Origin: Paenibacillus sp. FSL M7-0420
Lineage (GTDB): Bacteria > Bacillota > Bacilli > Paenibacillales > Paenibacillaceae
Assembly (NCBI RefSeq): GCF_038002345.1
Contig: NZ_JBBOCJ010000001.1
Span: 3,596,001 to 3,660,000, forward strand
DNA length: 64,000 nt
Direction of reading: 5' to 3'
Below, in pieces: positions 8,803-17,223 of this stretch. The notes beneath the pieces are model-generated. The model was not told where the DNA came from. It worked only from the letters and a program-made list of their open reading frames with translations, and made no database searches. Both the position numbers and the translations under genes were made by a program. Positions within the stretch are counted from its first letter, which is position 1. Each line of letters starts with the position of its first letter.

Positions 8803-8925
8803 GTGAAAAAGGAATGGAAGAAACCCGCAATCTATGCTTCTTTTAATGAAGAAGAACTAGCACATCAGAAGGATGAACTGATGTTTGTCGGTGATTGGAA
8901 GCAAGTGATTTGGGGCCAGTCCTGA
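8803..8925 (+). CDS. RiPP precursor peptide 1 (40 aa)
   Basis: Short ORF starting at GTG with a near-ideal site GGGAGGTGA at 8788-8796. The product has a charged leader (KKEWKKPAIYASFNEEELA, residues 2-20) and a C-terminal segment FVGDWKQVIWGQS (residues 28-40). A second 40-residue ORF at 11547 encodes a close homologue, and both sit inside an operon with radical SAM, RRE and export genes, so I call it the substrate peptide. The core contains a KxxxW spacing (K33-W37) and two WxQ triplets (W32-Q34 and W37-Q39), both arrangements known to be crosslinked by SPASM maturases in other families. It ends in Ser, a possible target for the kinase at 18032. The leader/core boundary and the chemistry are inferred. 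Confidence 0.85.
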   Translation: MKKEWKKPAIYASFNEEELAHQKDELMFVGDWKQVIWGQS

Positions 8926-8934
8926 CGCAGCAAC

Positions 8935-8962
8935 GGAGTGGGTGAGGACTAACGCCCGCTCC
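8935..8962 (+). promoter_or_regulatory. Stem-loop directly after precursor 1
   Basis: GGAGTGGGTG pairs with CGCCCGCTCC (two G-U pairs) around an 8-base loop, nine bases after the stop codon. No T tract follows, so it is better read as an mRNA stabiliser or partial attenuator than a terminator. A similar hairpin follows precursor 2. Confidence 0.6.
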
Positions 8963-8997
8963 GACTAGAGCACACATGCCCCCATATGGAGGACGAT

Positions 8998-10464
8998 ATG
9001 GATAACGACTTGCAAATTATTCTAAAAAATTTTCTGGAGATTACCCGTACTAGATTTATCCCAGGGCAAGAGGATTTAATTACAAAGTTCCTGCTGGAGC
9101 TGATACTTTTGCATAAGCTTGAGGGACGAGTAAGTCAAGATTTACAGCACCTTGAAGATAAAATACAGAGTACTAATCTAACTCAGACTTTGGATGATTC
9201 CAGATATCGAAATCAATTGAGGTTCCTTAAGCAATGTCAGTTAGCCAAGGAGATTGTAAATTTATTCCAAAGACATAACTTCAACGAATTCCCGATCTTG
9301 ATTAAAGGGATCTCTATTTATGGATTGACAAACCAAGCTTACCATATCAGGAGAAGCGTCGATATGGACTTGATTTATTCGGATCCCGCAAGTCTGGTAA
9401 GTCTACTAATGGAAATTGGATTTGCAAAGATAAACGAAGATGGGATAAGTGATCATGAGTTTAGCACAATGGTAAGGGAAGAACTAGTCATAGATATTCA
9501 CAAGTTCATTCCTGTTTTTGGATACTCCGAGGGGATGCTGAAGAAAGCGCTACGCGCTGAAAAACACATCTTCTTCGAATCGTTTACAAAGTTGACCAGT
9601 GATAAGATATCCTATTCAGATTTAAATCAAGACGCTTATGCAGTTCCAAACTTCGGTGGTATGCGCGTACCCGACGTTCACTATCAGGTTCTCATTCTGT
9701 GCGCGCACCTTTTCAAGAACTTTGTCCATTCGCTTTTCCATTGTTCATCAGGCATCATCCTGGCTGAGTTGCTTGATATTCGCGACTTGTTGCGCCGCCC
9801 TTCATTTGATGTAAGACGATTTGAATTAATAATTACTTCTAACGAGAAATCTACCTCGGTGAACTTTGCCAGAGAATTAATAAGTCTGATCTTGGGCGAA
9901 AGTAGCTTGCAAGAGCTGGCTTATGACCCCAATCGGGCTTATCCCAAATTTATATTATGGAATGGATTAATGTATTTGCCGACACGCCCCAATGATTATA
10001 TATACTCCAATTACAGCGACTTTACGGAACGGCTGGGGGCTGAGAGCTTCAATCTGCGGGGAAGGGACACAAAGATACTAATACCAGATATTGAAGCCTT
10101 CAATTCCCATGGTGTACGACAAGTCAATTTAATGACTCTGAAACGACAATCCGATCAGTTGGACATACGAATAGAATTGATCAATCGCCCAAATTCGCTT
10201 TCATGTGATGTTATTGAAATGGCGTTTGAGGGGAAACGTTGTTGTTTTTCTTTTGATGGTTCAAACATTGAGGTGGAGGAACAATCTGAAGGTTGCAGCT
10301 TTGGATTTACTATCGGAGAGGACCAAGGCTATGTGATACATATAAAAATACCAGTAGGAGTATTATCAACTCCATTTGTATCTCAGGTTGGCCTAGTCAT
10401 TTGTGTTACAAGATGGGGAGATGGCCCACTATCTACTCTAATACCAGTAAATATACTTTTATAA
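8998..10464 (+). CDS. Nucleotidyltransferase-like protein, NTP_transf_5 (PF14907) type
   Basis: 488-residue protein. Residues about 96-125 hold the fold signature ILIKGISIYG ... RRSVDMDLIY, matching the KG and DxD pattern of PF14907 nucleotidyltransferases, which are frequent neighbours of RiPP clusters, including paeninodin-type lasso loci. Residues 130-345 are mostly helical; the last 140 residues look beta-rich and may be a separate domain. It might attach a nucleotide or phosphate group to the peptide, but the activity of this family is poorly known. ATG 8998 is preferred because GGAGG (8988-8992) is five bases upstream; ATG 8986 overlaps that site. It lies 72 bases after precursor 1. Confidence 0.72.
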   Translation: MDNDLQIILKNFLEITRTRFIPGQEDLITKFLLELILLHKLEGRVSQDLQHLEDKIQSTNLTQTLDDSRYRNQLRFLKQCQLAKEIVNLFQRHNFNEFPILIKGISIYGLTNQAYHIRRSVDMDLIYSDPASLVSLLMEIGFAKINEDGISDHEFSTMVREELVIDIHKFIPVFGYSEGMLKKALRAEKHIFFESFTKLTSDKISYSDLNQDAYAVPNFGGMRVPDVHYQVLILCAHLFKNFVHSLFHCSSGIILAELLDIRDLLRRPSFDVRRFELIITSNEKSTSVNFARELISLILGESSLQELAYDPNRAYPKFILWNGLMYLPTRPNDYIYSNYSDFTERLGAESFNLRGRDTKILIPDIEAFNSHGVRQVNLMTLKRQSDQLDIRIELINRPNSLSCDVIEMAFEGKRCCFSFDGSNIEVEEQSEGCSFGFTIGEDQGYVIHIKIPVGVLSTPFVSQVGLVICVTRWGDGPLSTLIPVNILL

Positions 10465-10493
10465 ATACTTAATCAGGTATGAGGTGAACTCCC

Positions 10494-11258
10494 ATGCTGA
10501 ATACAGTTCAGAAGCATCAATTGATACAAGACGGTTACACCATCTTAGCAAATGCCGTACCCCAAGAACAGGTGATATTAGCGAAGAAAGCCATTAACCA
10601 TTCTCTCGGGAAAGGAATGACTTTTCGTGAGGCCGTTTTGGGAAGAGCGTTAGGTTATTGTTCCGAACTAAATACCAGCGGCAACATTTTAGAATTATTC
10701 TATGGTTCTCGTGCAAAATCAGTAATACAGGAGATATTTGAGGATAAATATGAAGACGTAGTTTCAGGTCAAATCGCGTTAAGATTCTCCGAATCGTTAG
10801 ATCATCCAAGCGTTATCCCTGCACCACATATTGATGGTTTGCCATCCCCATACAACGGTGTTACAAAAGAGAACTATAACAACTTTGAACTTTTGGTAGG
10901 GGTGTTCCTAAGTAATGTTCATGAGCATTTTGCAGGCAATTTGACTGTTTGGCCAAGAAGCCATCAAATCATCCGTGACTATTTTCGAATCTATGGAGAG
11001 GATGCCGTATTAAACGGAATGCCTGAAGTCGATTTGGGTAAACCCCAGCAAATCCTTGTTAACGAAGGAGATATCATCATATGTAATTATTTGCTTGCAC
11101 ACAGCGTTAGTCCCAATCTGTCAGCCAATATTCGTTATGCAGTGTATTTCCGTATAAGGCACAGTGAAAGATTTTCATGGAGAACTACATTAACGGATCC
11201 TTGGTGGTACTGGAATAACAATTGTTCTGAAGAAAAGGAGGATGACCATGCTTTATAG
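10494..11258 (+). CDS. Phytanoyl-CoA dioxygenase (PhyH)-like Fe(II)/2-oxoglutarate oxygenase
   Basis: 254-residue member of the PhyH superfamily, which hydroxylates substrates using Fe(II), O2 and 2-oxoglutarate. The iron triad can be read as HID (H-x-D in APHIDGLPS, about residues 104-112) and a distal His in LLAHSVSPN, followed by an Arg (NIRYAVYFR) that would bind 2-oxoglutarate. In this context it probably hydroxylates a residue of the precursor, but a small-molecule substrate cannot be excluded. AGGTGA precedes ATG 10494. Its 3' end overlaps the RRE gene by 11 bases, indicating translational coupling. Confidence 0.8.
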   Translation: MLNTVQKHQLIQDGYTILANAVPQEQVILAKKAINHSLGKGMTFREAVLGRALGYCSELNTSGNILELFYGSRAKSVIQEIFEDKYEDVVSGQIALRFSESLDHPSVIPAPHIDGLPSPYNGVTKENYNNFELLVGVFLSNVHEHFAGNLTVWPRSHQIIRDYFRIYGEDAVLNGMPEVDLGKPQQILVNEGDIIICNYLLAHSVSPNLSANIRYAVYFRIRHSERFSWRTTLTDPWWYWNNNCSEEKEDDHAL

Positions 11259-11520
11259 GAGAAGCCATTCCGTTGTTATCCAAGAGGTTGGGTATGAGGA
11301 AGAGATCATGGTATATGACATTGAGAAAGGAATGCTGCATTTTGTAAACGCTTCAGCTGCTGAGATTCTGAAGATTGTTGAGCAAGAAATATCACTTGAA
11401 GGCATCATATCTAAAATCTCTTATCAATATGATGTTGAGCAAGAAATGGTGGCTGAAGATGTACAACATATTTTGGAGCAGTTTATAGAGAAAGACATTG
11501 TTCAGGTTATGGAGGCATGA
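11248..11520 (+). CDS. PqqD-like RiPP recognition element (RRE)
   Basis: 90-residue stand-alone PqqD-family protein. Such proteins are small winged-helix domains that bind the leader peptide and present it to the maturase. The typical pattern of a beta hairpin (MVYDIEKGMLHFVNASAAEIL) followed by helices with acidic faces and a C-terminal VxxDVQHILEQF helix is present. The start is ATG 11248, six bases after AAGGAGG; ATG 11242 is too close. It overlaps the dioxygenase gene and ends 26 bases before precursor 2. It should serve the radical SAM enzyme at 15258. Confidence 0.82.
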   Translation: MLYRRSHSVVIQEVGYEEEIMVYDIEKGMLHFVNASAAEILKIVEQEISLEGIISKISYQYDVEQEMVAEDVQHILEQFIEKDIVQVMEA

Positions 11521-11546
11521 TTCCGCTGGAAAGGAGGTGAAATGGT

Positions 11547-11669
11547 ATGAAGAACAACTGGACTAAACCAGAAATTATAGCTTCATTTACGGAAGAAGAA
11601 CTTGCAAAACAAAAGGACGAATCGATGTTTGTTGGCGATTGGCGACAATTGATTTGGGGGCAAGCGTAA
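11547..11669 (+). CDS. RiPP precursor peptide 2 (40 aa)
   Basis: Second 40-codon ORF, preceded by a perfect AAGGAGGTGA (11531-11540) and an ATG start. It is colinear with precursor 1 without gaps: the shared pattern is W5, KP at 7-8, I10, A12-S13-F14, EEELA (16-20), QKDE (22-25) and MFVGDW (27-32), then R33-Q-L-I-W-G-Q-A40. Against precursor 1, K33 becomes R, V35 becomes L and the C-terminal Ser becomes Ala; the other changes are mostly in the leader. The strong conservation of the last 14 residues marks the core. It was not flagged by length-limited gene calling, and annotators may miss it. Confidence 0.87.
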   Translation: MKNNWTKPEIIASFTEEELAKQKDESMFVGDWRQLIWGQA

Positions 11670-11677
11670 CCATGAAC

Positions 11678-11703
11678 GGAGTGAGCAAGCTTATGCTCAC
11701 TCC
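11678..11703 (+). promoter_or_regulatory. Stem-loop directly after precursor 2
   Basis: Perfect 10-base arms GGAGTGAGCA and TGCTCACTCC with a 6-base loop, eight bases after the stop codon and 32 bases before the exporter start. No T tract. It matches the hairpin after precursor 1 in position and arm sequence (GGAGTG/CTCC). Confidence 0.75.
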
Positions 11704-11735
11704 AACCCGGCTGGAAAGGGAGACTAGGGAAGGAT

Positions 11736-13487
11736 ATGAACAGCTCATACAATTCTATAAAAATCGTGCGTTACGTGGTACAGAAATCTTATATGCAATG
11801 TACCGGCTTGCTTATCGTAGATCTAGCTACTGCATTTATTCCAATGCTTACAGCTTGGGCGCTTAAAACATTACTGGAGAGTATGTCTGCCGATGCCATG
11901 TTATATATGCTTGTGCTAATGGTTGCTTTACTGTCATTGTTCAGTTTTCTTGGCAACCTGTTCTCTACGCTTCGAGGATTGCTTACAGACCTGCTAGGGA
12001 GGAAAACCCGTAACCTGATAACAAGACATCTGATGATCCAAGTACGTTCCATGCCGCTTATTAATTTTGACACAGAAGAAAAATATGCAGATATTGCTAA
12101 GGCTAAAGAAACCGTGGGGTTTTTCGTAACGTTCGTAGATGCCTTGTCTGGCTCAATGCGTATGATTATTATACTAACTACCTTTGCCATAACCTTATGG
12201 ACGATTGACCCAATTGTTGCTCTACTGACCCTAGTAGTAGGAGGGCCAGCATTATACTTTTCAGGGAAAGTGTCAGCGATTGAATTTAAGGTGCACCAGA
12301 ACCAGCATAGTCAGCAGAGAATCGTTGATTACATCGCCGATTTGCTTATCAAACCAGGATCTGCAAAAGAAAGCAAGTTGTTTTCCTCAAACCATTTCTT
12401 AATTGGACGATGGGGAAGTCTCTCACAAGGGTTGATCAAGGAAAATCTTAAAATCTCCCTTAAATCTATGCTACTTGAACTAATGGTCATGGTTGTAGGA
12501 TTAATCTTGTTTTTTGTAACACTGATAAGATTGGTGTATACATTGAATGAACCGGGACAAGGACTCATGGGCTTGACGTTAATAGCAATCATTCCTTTTG
12601 CTGTATCAGTGTTCCAGACAATCCAAAGCGGTCAAAGTGATGTTAAGAAGCTTGTGAAATCTGTTCATGAATGGGAAATTTACAAGAACGTCATCGAGAA
12701 ACCATCTTCGGATAAGAATGAAACCAATCCGATAATAGAAAAGACGAGTCCACTTGTTGAGCTTAAAGCGGTCTCCTTCAAATATCCAAACAAGGAAGAA
12801 TGGATTCTTAAAGATATTGAATTGTCGATTGGTGTTGGCGAAACTGTGGCGCTGGTGGGGGAGAACGGTTCAGGCAAGAGTACACTAGCGAAGTTGATCG
12901 CCGGTATGTACCACCCCTCCAGCGGTGATATCCGTGTAATGGGGAAAAGCACGGTTAGGTGGAGCAGACTACAATTGCGAAAGTATATTTCCTTTGTCTT
13001 TCAGCAGCCAATTCGTTATCCGCTTTCATTAAAAGATAATATCACAATGAGGCTCCGCGACAGCGACGATGCTGAACGGCTGATGGAAAGGTTTGGCCTA
13101 AAAACACATCTGAGAGATGAAGCAAGACTTGGGATTGGCTTTAAAGGTGGGATCAATCTATCGGGGGGACAATGGCAGATGGTTTCGATAGCTAGAGCCT
13201 TCGCTAAGCCGAAAGCCGTTTTATTTATCGTGGATGAACCCACTTCTTCCATGGACCCAGAGACAGAAGTTGAAGCATTCCGTTTGTTTAGGAACCACAT
13301 AGAGGGAGCGGCATCTATTATAATTTCTCATCGTCTAGGCTTTGCAAGAGAGGCAGACCGTATCCTGTTTCTGAAAGACGGGTTTATTGCTGAAGCAGGC
13401 ACACACCATGAATTGATCGAACTTGGAGGCGGGTATGCGTCATTATACGAAACTCAATCATCCTGGTACAAAGGAGGGATGAGATGA
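11736..13487 (+). CDS. ABC exporter half-transporter 1 (fused permease-ATPase)
   Basis: 583-residue type IV ABC exporter. The N-terminal membrane domain (about 1-330) is followed by an ATPase with Walker A GENGSGKST, signature LSGGQ and Walker B FIVDEPTSS. There is no N-terminal C39 peptidase domain, so it would export an already trimmed peptide or rely on another protease. It starts 33 bases after the precursor 2 hairpin and overlaps the second exporter gene by four bases (ATGA), suggesting that the two subunits are made in equal amounts and form a heterodimer. Confidence 0.9.
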   Translation: MNSSYNSIKIVRYVVQKSYMQCTGLLIVDLATAFIPMLTAWALKTLLESMSADAMLYMLVLMVALLSLFSFLGNLFSTLRGLLTDLLGRKTRNLITRHLMIQVRSMPLINFDTEEKYADIAKAKETVGFFVTFVDALSGSMRMIIILTTFAITLWTIDPIVALLTLVVGGPALYFSGKVSAIEFKVHQNQHSQQRIVDYIADLLIKPGSAKESKLFSSNHFLIGRWGSLSQGLIKENLKISLKSMLLELMVMVVGLILFFVTLIRLVYTLNEPGQGLMGLTLIAIIPFAVSVFQTIQSGQSDVKKLVKSVHEWEIYKNVIEKPSSDKNETNPIIEKTSPLVELKAVSFKYPNKEEWILKDIELSIGVGETVALVGENGSGKSTLAKLIAGMYHPSSGDIRVMGKSTVRWSRLQLRKYISFVFQQPIRYPLSLKDNITMRLRDSDDAERLMERFGLKTHLRDEARLGIGFKGGINLSGGQWQMVSIARAFAKPKAVLFIVDEPTSSMDPETEVEAFRLFRNHIEGAASIIISHRLGFAREADRILFLKDGFIAEAGTHHELIELGGGYASLYETQSSWYKGGMR

Positions 13488-15283
13488 ATTCATTATTTCG
13501 AGTAACCCAGCTTGCTTGGTCCTCGCACCGCCTTGCTTCAGTAGGGATGCTGCTTGTTATGATGATCTGGGGTATCGCACCTATCTTTGAATTAAATGCA
13601 CTATTGAAGCTTACTAATGTGTTATCCGAAAGCGGCGAGCTACTTAAAATTCAGGAAACTGTTTATCTTCTATTTGTTTTTTTACTATGGTCTTTGCTTG
13701 TCCCCAACTTATGTTGGCAAGTGTACTATTATCTGTTCGATATCGTAAGACAATATTCTCAAAAGAGACTTGCCCATGACACCTTGACAAAGGTGACAAA
13801 CTTACCGCTACGAACGATTGAGGACTCCAGGATACAAGACCTAATTACCCGGACATCCAGAATCGATACCGGGGATGTTCTCGGTATCTACCTCACGACA
13901 ACCTTTCTGTTATGCGGTGTAATTCGGTCATTATCTATTTTTGCTGTGCTTTATACGCTGGATTTTTTCGTATTCGCAACTGTTGTTCTCGTAGCGGTAC
14001 CTACATTTATCGTAAAAAACATGATGGATCGTAAATCCATGACACTCATTAAGCAACAGACTGAGGAGGAGAGGCTTAACAGCAGCTATCTGGATATTCT
14101 TTTCAGCCGGGAAGCCGCCAGTGAATTAAACACCTATGGAAACCGAATGGCTCTGGGCAGAAGATGGCTAAAATTGCGTAGAAAGCTCGATCAGGAATCC
14201 ATCAAATTGTTAAACAAAAAATCGGTCTATGATATTACGGCAGCGCTGATTCGAACATTTGGACTGTTTGTGGTCCTTGTCTATGCATTGCGTTTATTTA
14301 AGGACGGACAACTGGCAGTTGGCGCGATCGCTACAGTAATCATTGCCCTGCAACATTTGCAATGGTTAGTATCGGCTTTCGTCCATCAAATTAATGGTGT
14401 TTTTGCATCAAAAGTCGTCTTGGAAGATTACAAAATGATGATGGAGCTACCGGATGAAGCCCATTGTCCTTCGCTAGAGCCTCCGATGGTTTCGTCTTTG
14501 ATACAGTTATCTAATTTGCATTACAAATATCCCACGGCTTCAGATTATACCTTACGTAATATTAATGTATCCATTCGTATCGGTGAGAAAGTCGCAATCG
14601 TAGGAAAGAACGGCTCCGGCAAATCTACACTTATACGTTTGCTGCTTGGCTTGGACAGACCCGATTCAGGAGAAATTGCTCTCGGAGCTGTCGGTAAGGA
14701 TCCCGTCCATTTCCGTGAACATTCTACAGCAATGCTGCAGGATTTCACCAAGTACTCCCTTAGTATCAGAGATAATGTTGCATTAAGCGATATTATTCAA
14801 TATGAAAATGAAAATCGGATCAAGCAATCACTTGAATGGGCTGGAATTGCTAAAAAGCTATATAAGCTTGATAAAGGCATTGATACTATCCTAAATCCAG
14901 CTTTTAATGGCATTGATCTCTCGGGTGGAGAATGGCAACGAGTTGCCGCCGCAAGGGCACATTTCAGAGAACGCACAATTCTGGTATTTGATGAGCCAAC
15001 TGCTGCACTAGACGCCAAAAACGAGGCGGAATTATACGAACAGTTCGTCCGCCTGTCTTCAGACAAGACAGCTATCGTTGTCAGCCATCGACTGCCCATA
15101 GCCCAAATGGTCGATAAAATTATGGTCATGCATGAAGGTGCGCTCGTCGAGGTGGGCAGCCATGACGAGCTGATGGCCCTTAAAGGTTACTATTATCGAA
15201 TGTTCTCTGCACAAGCTAGCATGTATGCAGACTTCGAAAAAGGATTGGAGTGTAGTTATGAGAAAAACAGACGAGGCTCTTAA
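13484..15283 (+). CDS. ABC exporter half-transporter 2 (fused permease-ATPase)
   Basis: 599-residue partner of the preceding gene. Membrane domain about 1-335, then an ATPase with Walker A GKNGSGKST, signature LSGGEWQR and Walker B LVFDEPTAALD. The H-loop is present as VSHRL. It also lacks a C39 domain. Its last 26 bases overlap the radical SAM gene. In RiPP operons such pairs serve for export of the product or for self-protection. Confidence 0.9.
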   Translation: MNSLFRVTQLAWSSHRLASVGMLLVMMIWGIAPIFELNALLKLTNVLSESGELLKIQETVYLLFVFLLWSLLVPNLCWQVYYYLFDIVRQYSQKRLAHDTLTKVTNLPLRTIEDSRIQDLITRTSRIDTGDVLGIYLTTTFLLCGVIRSLSIFAVLYTLDFFVFATVVLVAVPTFIVKNMMDRKSMTLIKQQTEEERLNSSYLDILFSREAASELNTYGNRMALGRRWLKLRRKLDQESIKLLNKKSVYDITAALIRTFGLFVVLVYALRLFKDGQLAVGAIATVIIALQHLQWLVSAFVHQINGVFASKVVLEDYKMMMELPDEAHCPSLEPPMVSSLIQLSNLHYKYPTASDYTLRNINVSIRIGEKVAIVGKNGSGKSTLIRLLLGLDRPDSGEIALGAVGKDPVHFREHSTAMLQDFTKYSLSIRDNVALSDIIQYENENRIKQSLEWAGIAKKLYKLDKGIDTILNPAFNGIDLSGGEWQRVAAARAHFRERTILVFDEPTAALDAKNEAELYEQFVRLSSDKTAIVVSHRLPIAQMVDKIMVMHEGALVEVGSHDELMALKGYYYRMFSAQASMYADFEKGLECSYEKNRRGS

Positions 15284-16487
15284 GCTGGGCCGTCAAGTAT
15301 GGTTGTCATCGAGATATGCCGGTGCACCTGCGAAGCCCAATAAAATTGTGGTTAAGCTGACGCGTGATTGTAATCTAAGATGCACTTATTGTTATGTTTC
15401 TGGAGGTGCCAGTAAAGAACAAATTACTACGGAGATTGTTGAGCAGTTTTTTGATCAGGTAGCTGAGAATAATCCCAGGGTGATAGATTGCACATTTCAC
15501 GGTGGTGAACCCCTCATGGCAGGGCAAATACTGAAAGATATTGTTCATATTCTTGAACACAAACCTTATTCAGCAAGAGTGCAATTCTCAATTCAGACAA
15601 ACGGAACGTTGATTACGAAAGCCTGGGCAGAGTATTTCAAAGAAAAAAAGTTTTCAGTTGGAATCAGCATAGACGGCCCGAAAGAGGTAAATGACCAATC
15701 ACGTATTTATGAAAAAGGTAATGGCTCCTTCGAGCAAACGATGCGAGGCATAGACAGATTACAGGAGCAAGGAGTAGGCATTGGCCTGATCTCCGTAATT
15801 ACCAAGAAAAACATGATGAATCTTATTGATTTATTGGAACTCTGTAAGGAAAAGGGTATTCGTGCTATTTCTTTTCTTCCTTATTTCCCATCTGGCTATG
15901 GAGCTCACAAGGAAGACGAGTTAAAAACAAATAATGATATTTACTGGGGACAAACGAGAAAAGTCATAGATTGGCTAGTCAACCACAATTATAATCACCC
16001 GTCTAGCATGATCTATGAGCGAGAACTTGCTTCTATAGTCAAAAATATATTGATTCCGGGGAACGGATGCTATATGTGTGCATCATCACCATGTGGAGCG
16101 GGAACACAACATGTTGGACTTGATGTTGACGGCGATATATATGTATGTGATACCTTCTATGGGTTATCCGATTATGTCATAGGCAACATAGGTGAAGAGT
16201 GTCTGGATGATATTTTAAAAAATCCATTGATTGAAAAATTCACACATCACAGCGTTCATACAGTGCCCAAATGTAGTAAGTGCCACATAAATAGCTATTG
16301 TTACGGAGGATGTGTAGCGCATAATGTATCCTTTTATGGAGAAGACGGCTGGAACAGGGAGTCCCATTTGTGTAGCTGGTTTATGAAAACGATCCCTTAT
16401 CTGAAAGAACAGTTCGACAAGCAACGGATTGACCCAACACTTTTATCAGAGCTGCCAGATAAGCTTGCATTCAATAAATTAGTGTAA
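15258..16487 (+). CDS. Radical SAM/SPASM peptide maturase
   Basis: 409-residue key enzyme of the cluster. The CxxxCxxC motif (C38, C42, C45; DCNLRCTYC) binds the SAM-cleaving cluster, and the HGGEP loop follows. The C-terminal SPASM domain shows C271/C274/C279, a GDIYVC stretch ending in C297, and a CSKCHINSYCYGGC block (C339, C342, C348, C352) with C372, enough ligands for two auxiliary Fe-S clusters as in anSME-type maturases. Such enzymes make C-C, C-S or C-O bonds in leader-guided peptides. The start is ATG 15258 with GGAG at 15247-15250; the longer frame from 15225 lacks a site. Likely reaction here: a crosslink involving Trp of the core (inferred). Confidence 0.92.
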   Translation: MRKTDEALKLGRQVWLSSRYAGAPAKPNKIVVKLTRDCNLRCTYCYVSGGASKEQITTEIVEQFFDQVAENNPRVIDCTFHGGEPLMAGQILKDIVHILEHKPYSARVQFSIQTNGTLITKAWAEYFKEKKFSVGISIDGPKEVNDQSRIYEKGNGSFEQTMRGIDRLQEQGVGIGLISVITKKNMMNLIDLLELCKEKGIRAISFLPYFPSGYGAHKEDELKTNNDIYWGQTRKVIDWLVNHNYNHPSSMIYERELASIVKNILIPGNGCYMCASSPCGAGTQHVGLDVDGDIYVCDTFYGLSDYVIGNIGEECLDDILKNPLIEKFTHHSVHTVPKCSKCHINSYCYGGCVAHNVSFYGEDGWNRESHLCSWFMKTIPYLKEQFDKQRIDPTLLSELPDKLAFNKLV

Positions 16488-16500
16488 AGGGAGGACGAAA

Positions 16501-17223
16501 TTGTCGGAGCATATTGGATTGTCTCTTATGGGGCTAAGATTCGATTTTCCTTATGCAGGTTTAGGCATCGCATCTCTGATCCGGAATGTAAATAAATTGG
16601 GATTCGAAGAAATCGAGATCCCTATTATAACTGATGAATTACAAATGGCAACCATCGCTCAGACAGTGAAGGTTACGGGTGTGCATGTGTGTGCAATTCA
16701 TGCAGAAAAAAACCTGATGCAGACGTCTCCGAAATCTTTGAACGATAAAGTAGAAGCAACGGTACGCTTTGCAGCAGCACTGGATTCCAACCTGATCGTG
16801 CTGCATCCAGCGCCTGAATGGCCGAGTCATGATCAGATAGAGACGCTCGCGAGAGGGTTTGCCAAATATAAGCTTGCAATCGAAAATACAAATTCAGTCG
16901 CTGTGGAATGGGTTAAAATCCTGAGCGAATATATAGAATGTGGCATAGCATTGGATATTTCTCACGCCAGATATTTGGGGCAGCCCATAGACTACTATTT
17001 CACTGCTAACGTATTCCATACGCACATCAGAGGATACAATTCTTGCGAAAGATATACTAGGATAGGTCCCTCTGATCACGAAGCAATCTTTGAACTACTT
17101 TACAAGGAAAAACAAGGCCTTTACAAAGGAGCGCTCATGCTGGAATATCCTTATATTTCATTGGACGATGCTTGTGATGATAAAGATGTGCTAACTCAGT
17201 TAAGGAAGTTGGTATTCGAATGA
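16501..17223 (+). CDS. TIM-barrel sugar isomerase/AP endonuclease 2-like protein
   Basis: 240-residue protein of the xylose-isomerase-like superfamily (PF01261). The barrel-end metal ligands expected for the family can be followed: His in LIVLHP, Glu in AIENTN, Asp/His in ALDISHAR, His in FHTHIRGYN and Glu in MLEYPY. It is therefore probably an active metal-dependent isomerase, epimerase or lyase, but the substrate is unknown. TTG start with AGGGAGG six bases upstream. It overlaps the next gene by four bases. Such proteins appear in some RiPP loci; its role may be epimerisation or processing of a modified residue. Confidence 0.75.
   Translation: MSEHIGLSLMGLRFDFPYAGLGIASLIRNVNKLGFEEIEIPIITDELQMATIAQTVKVTGVHVCAIHAEKNLMQTSPKSLNDKVEATVRFAAALDSNLIVLHPAPEWPSHDQIETLARGFAKYKLAIENTNSVAVEWVKILSEYIECGIALDISHARYLGQPIDYYFTANVFHTHIRGYNSCERYTRIGPSDHEAIFELLYKEKQGLYKGALMLEYPYISLDDACDDKDVLTQLRKLVFE

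Noticed and set aside
11639..11866. 75-codon frame across the precursor 2 end and exporter start
   Set aside because: It starts inside precursor 2 and overlaps the hairpin and the exporter in another frame, with no ribosome site.
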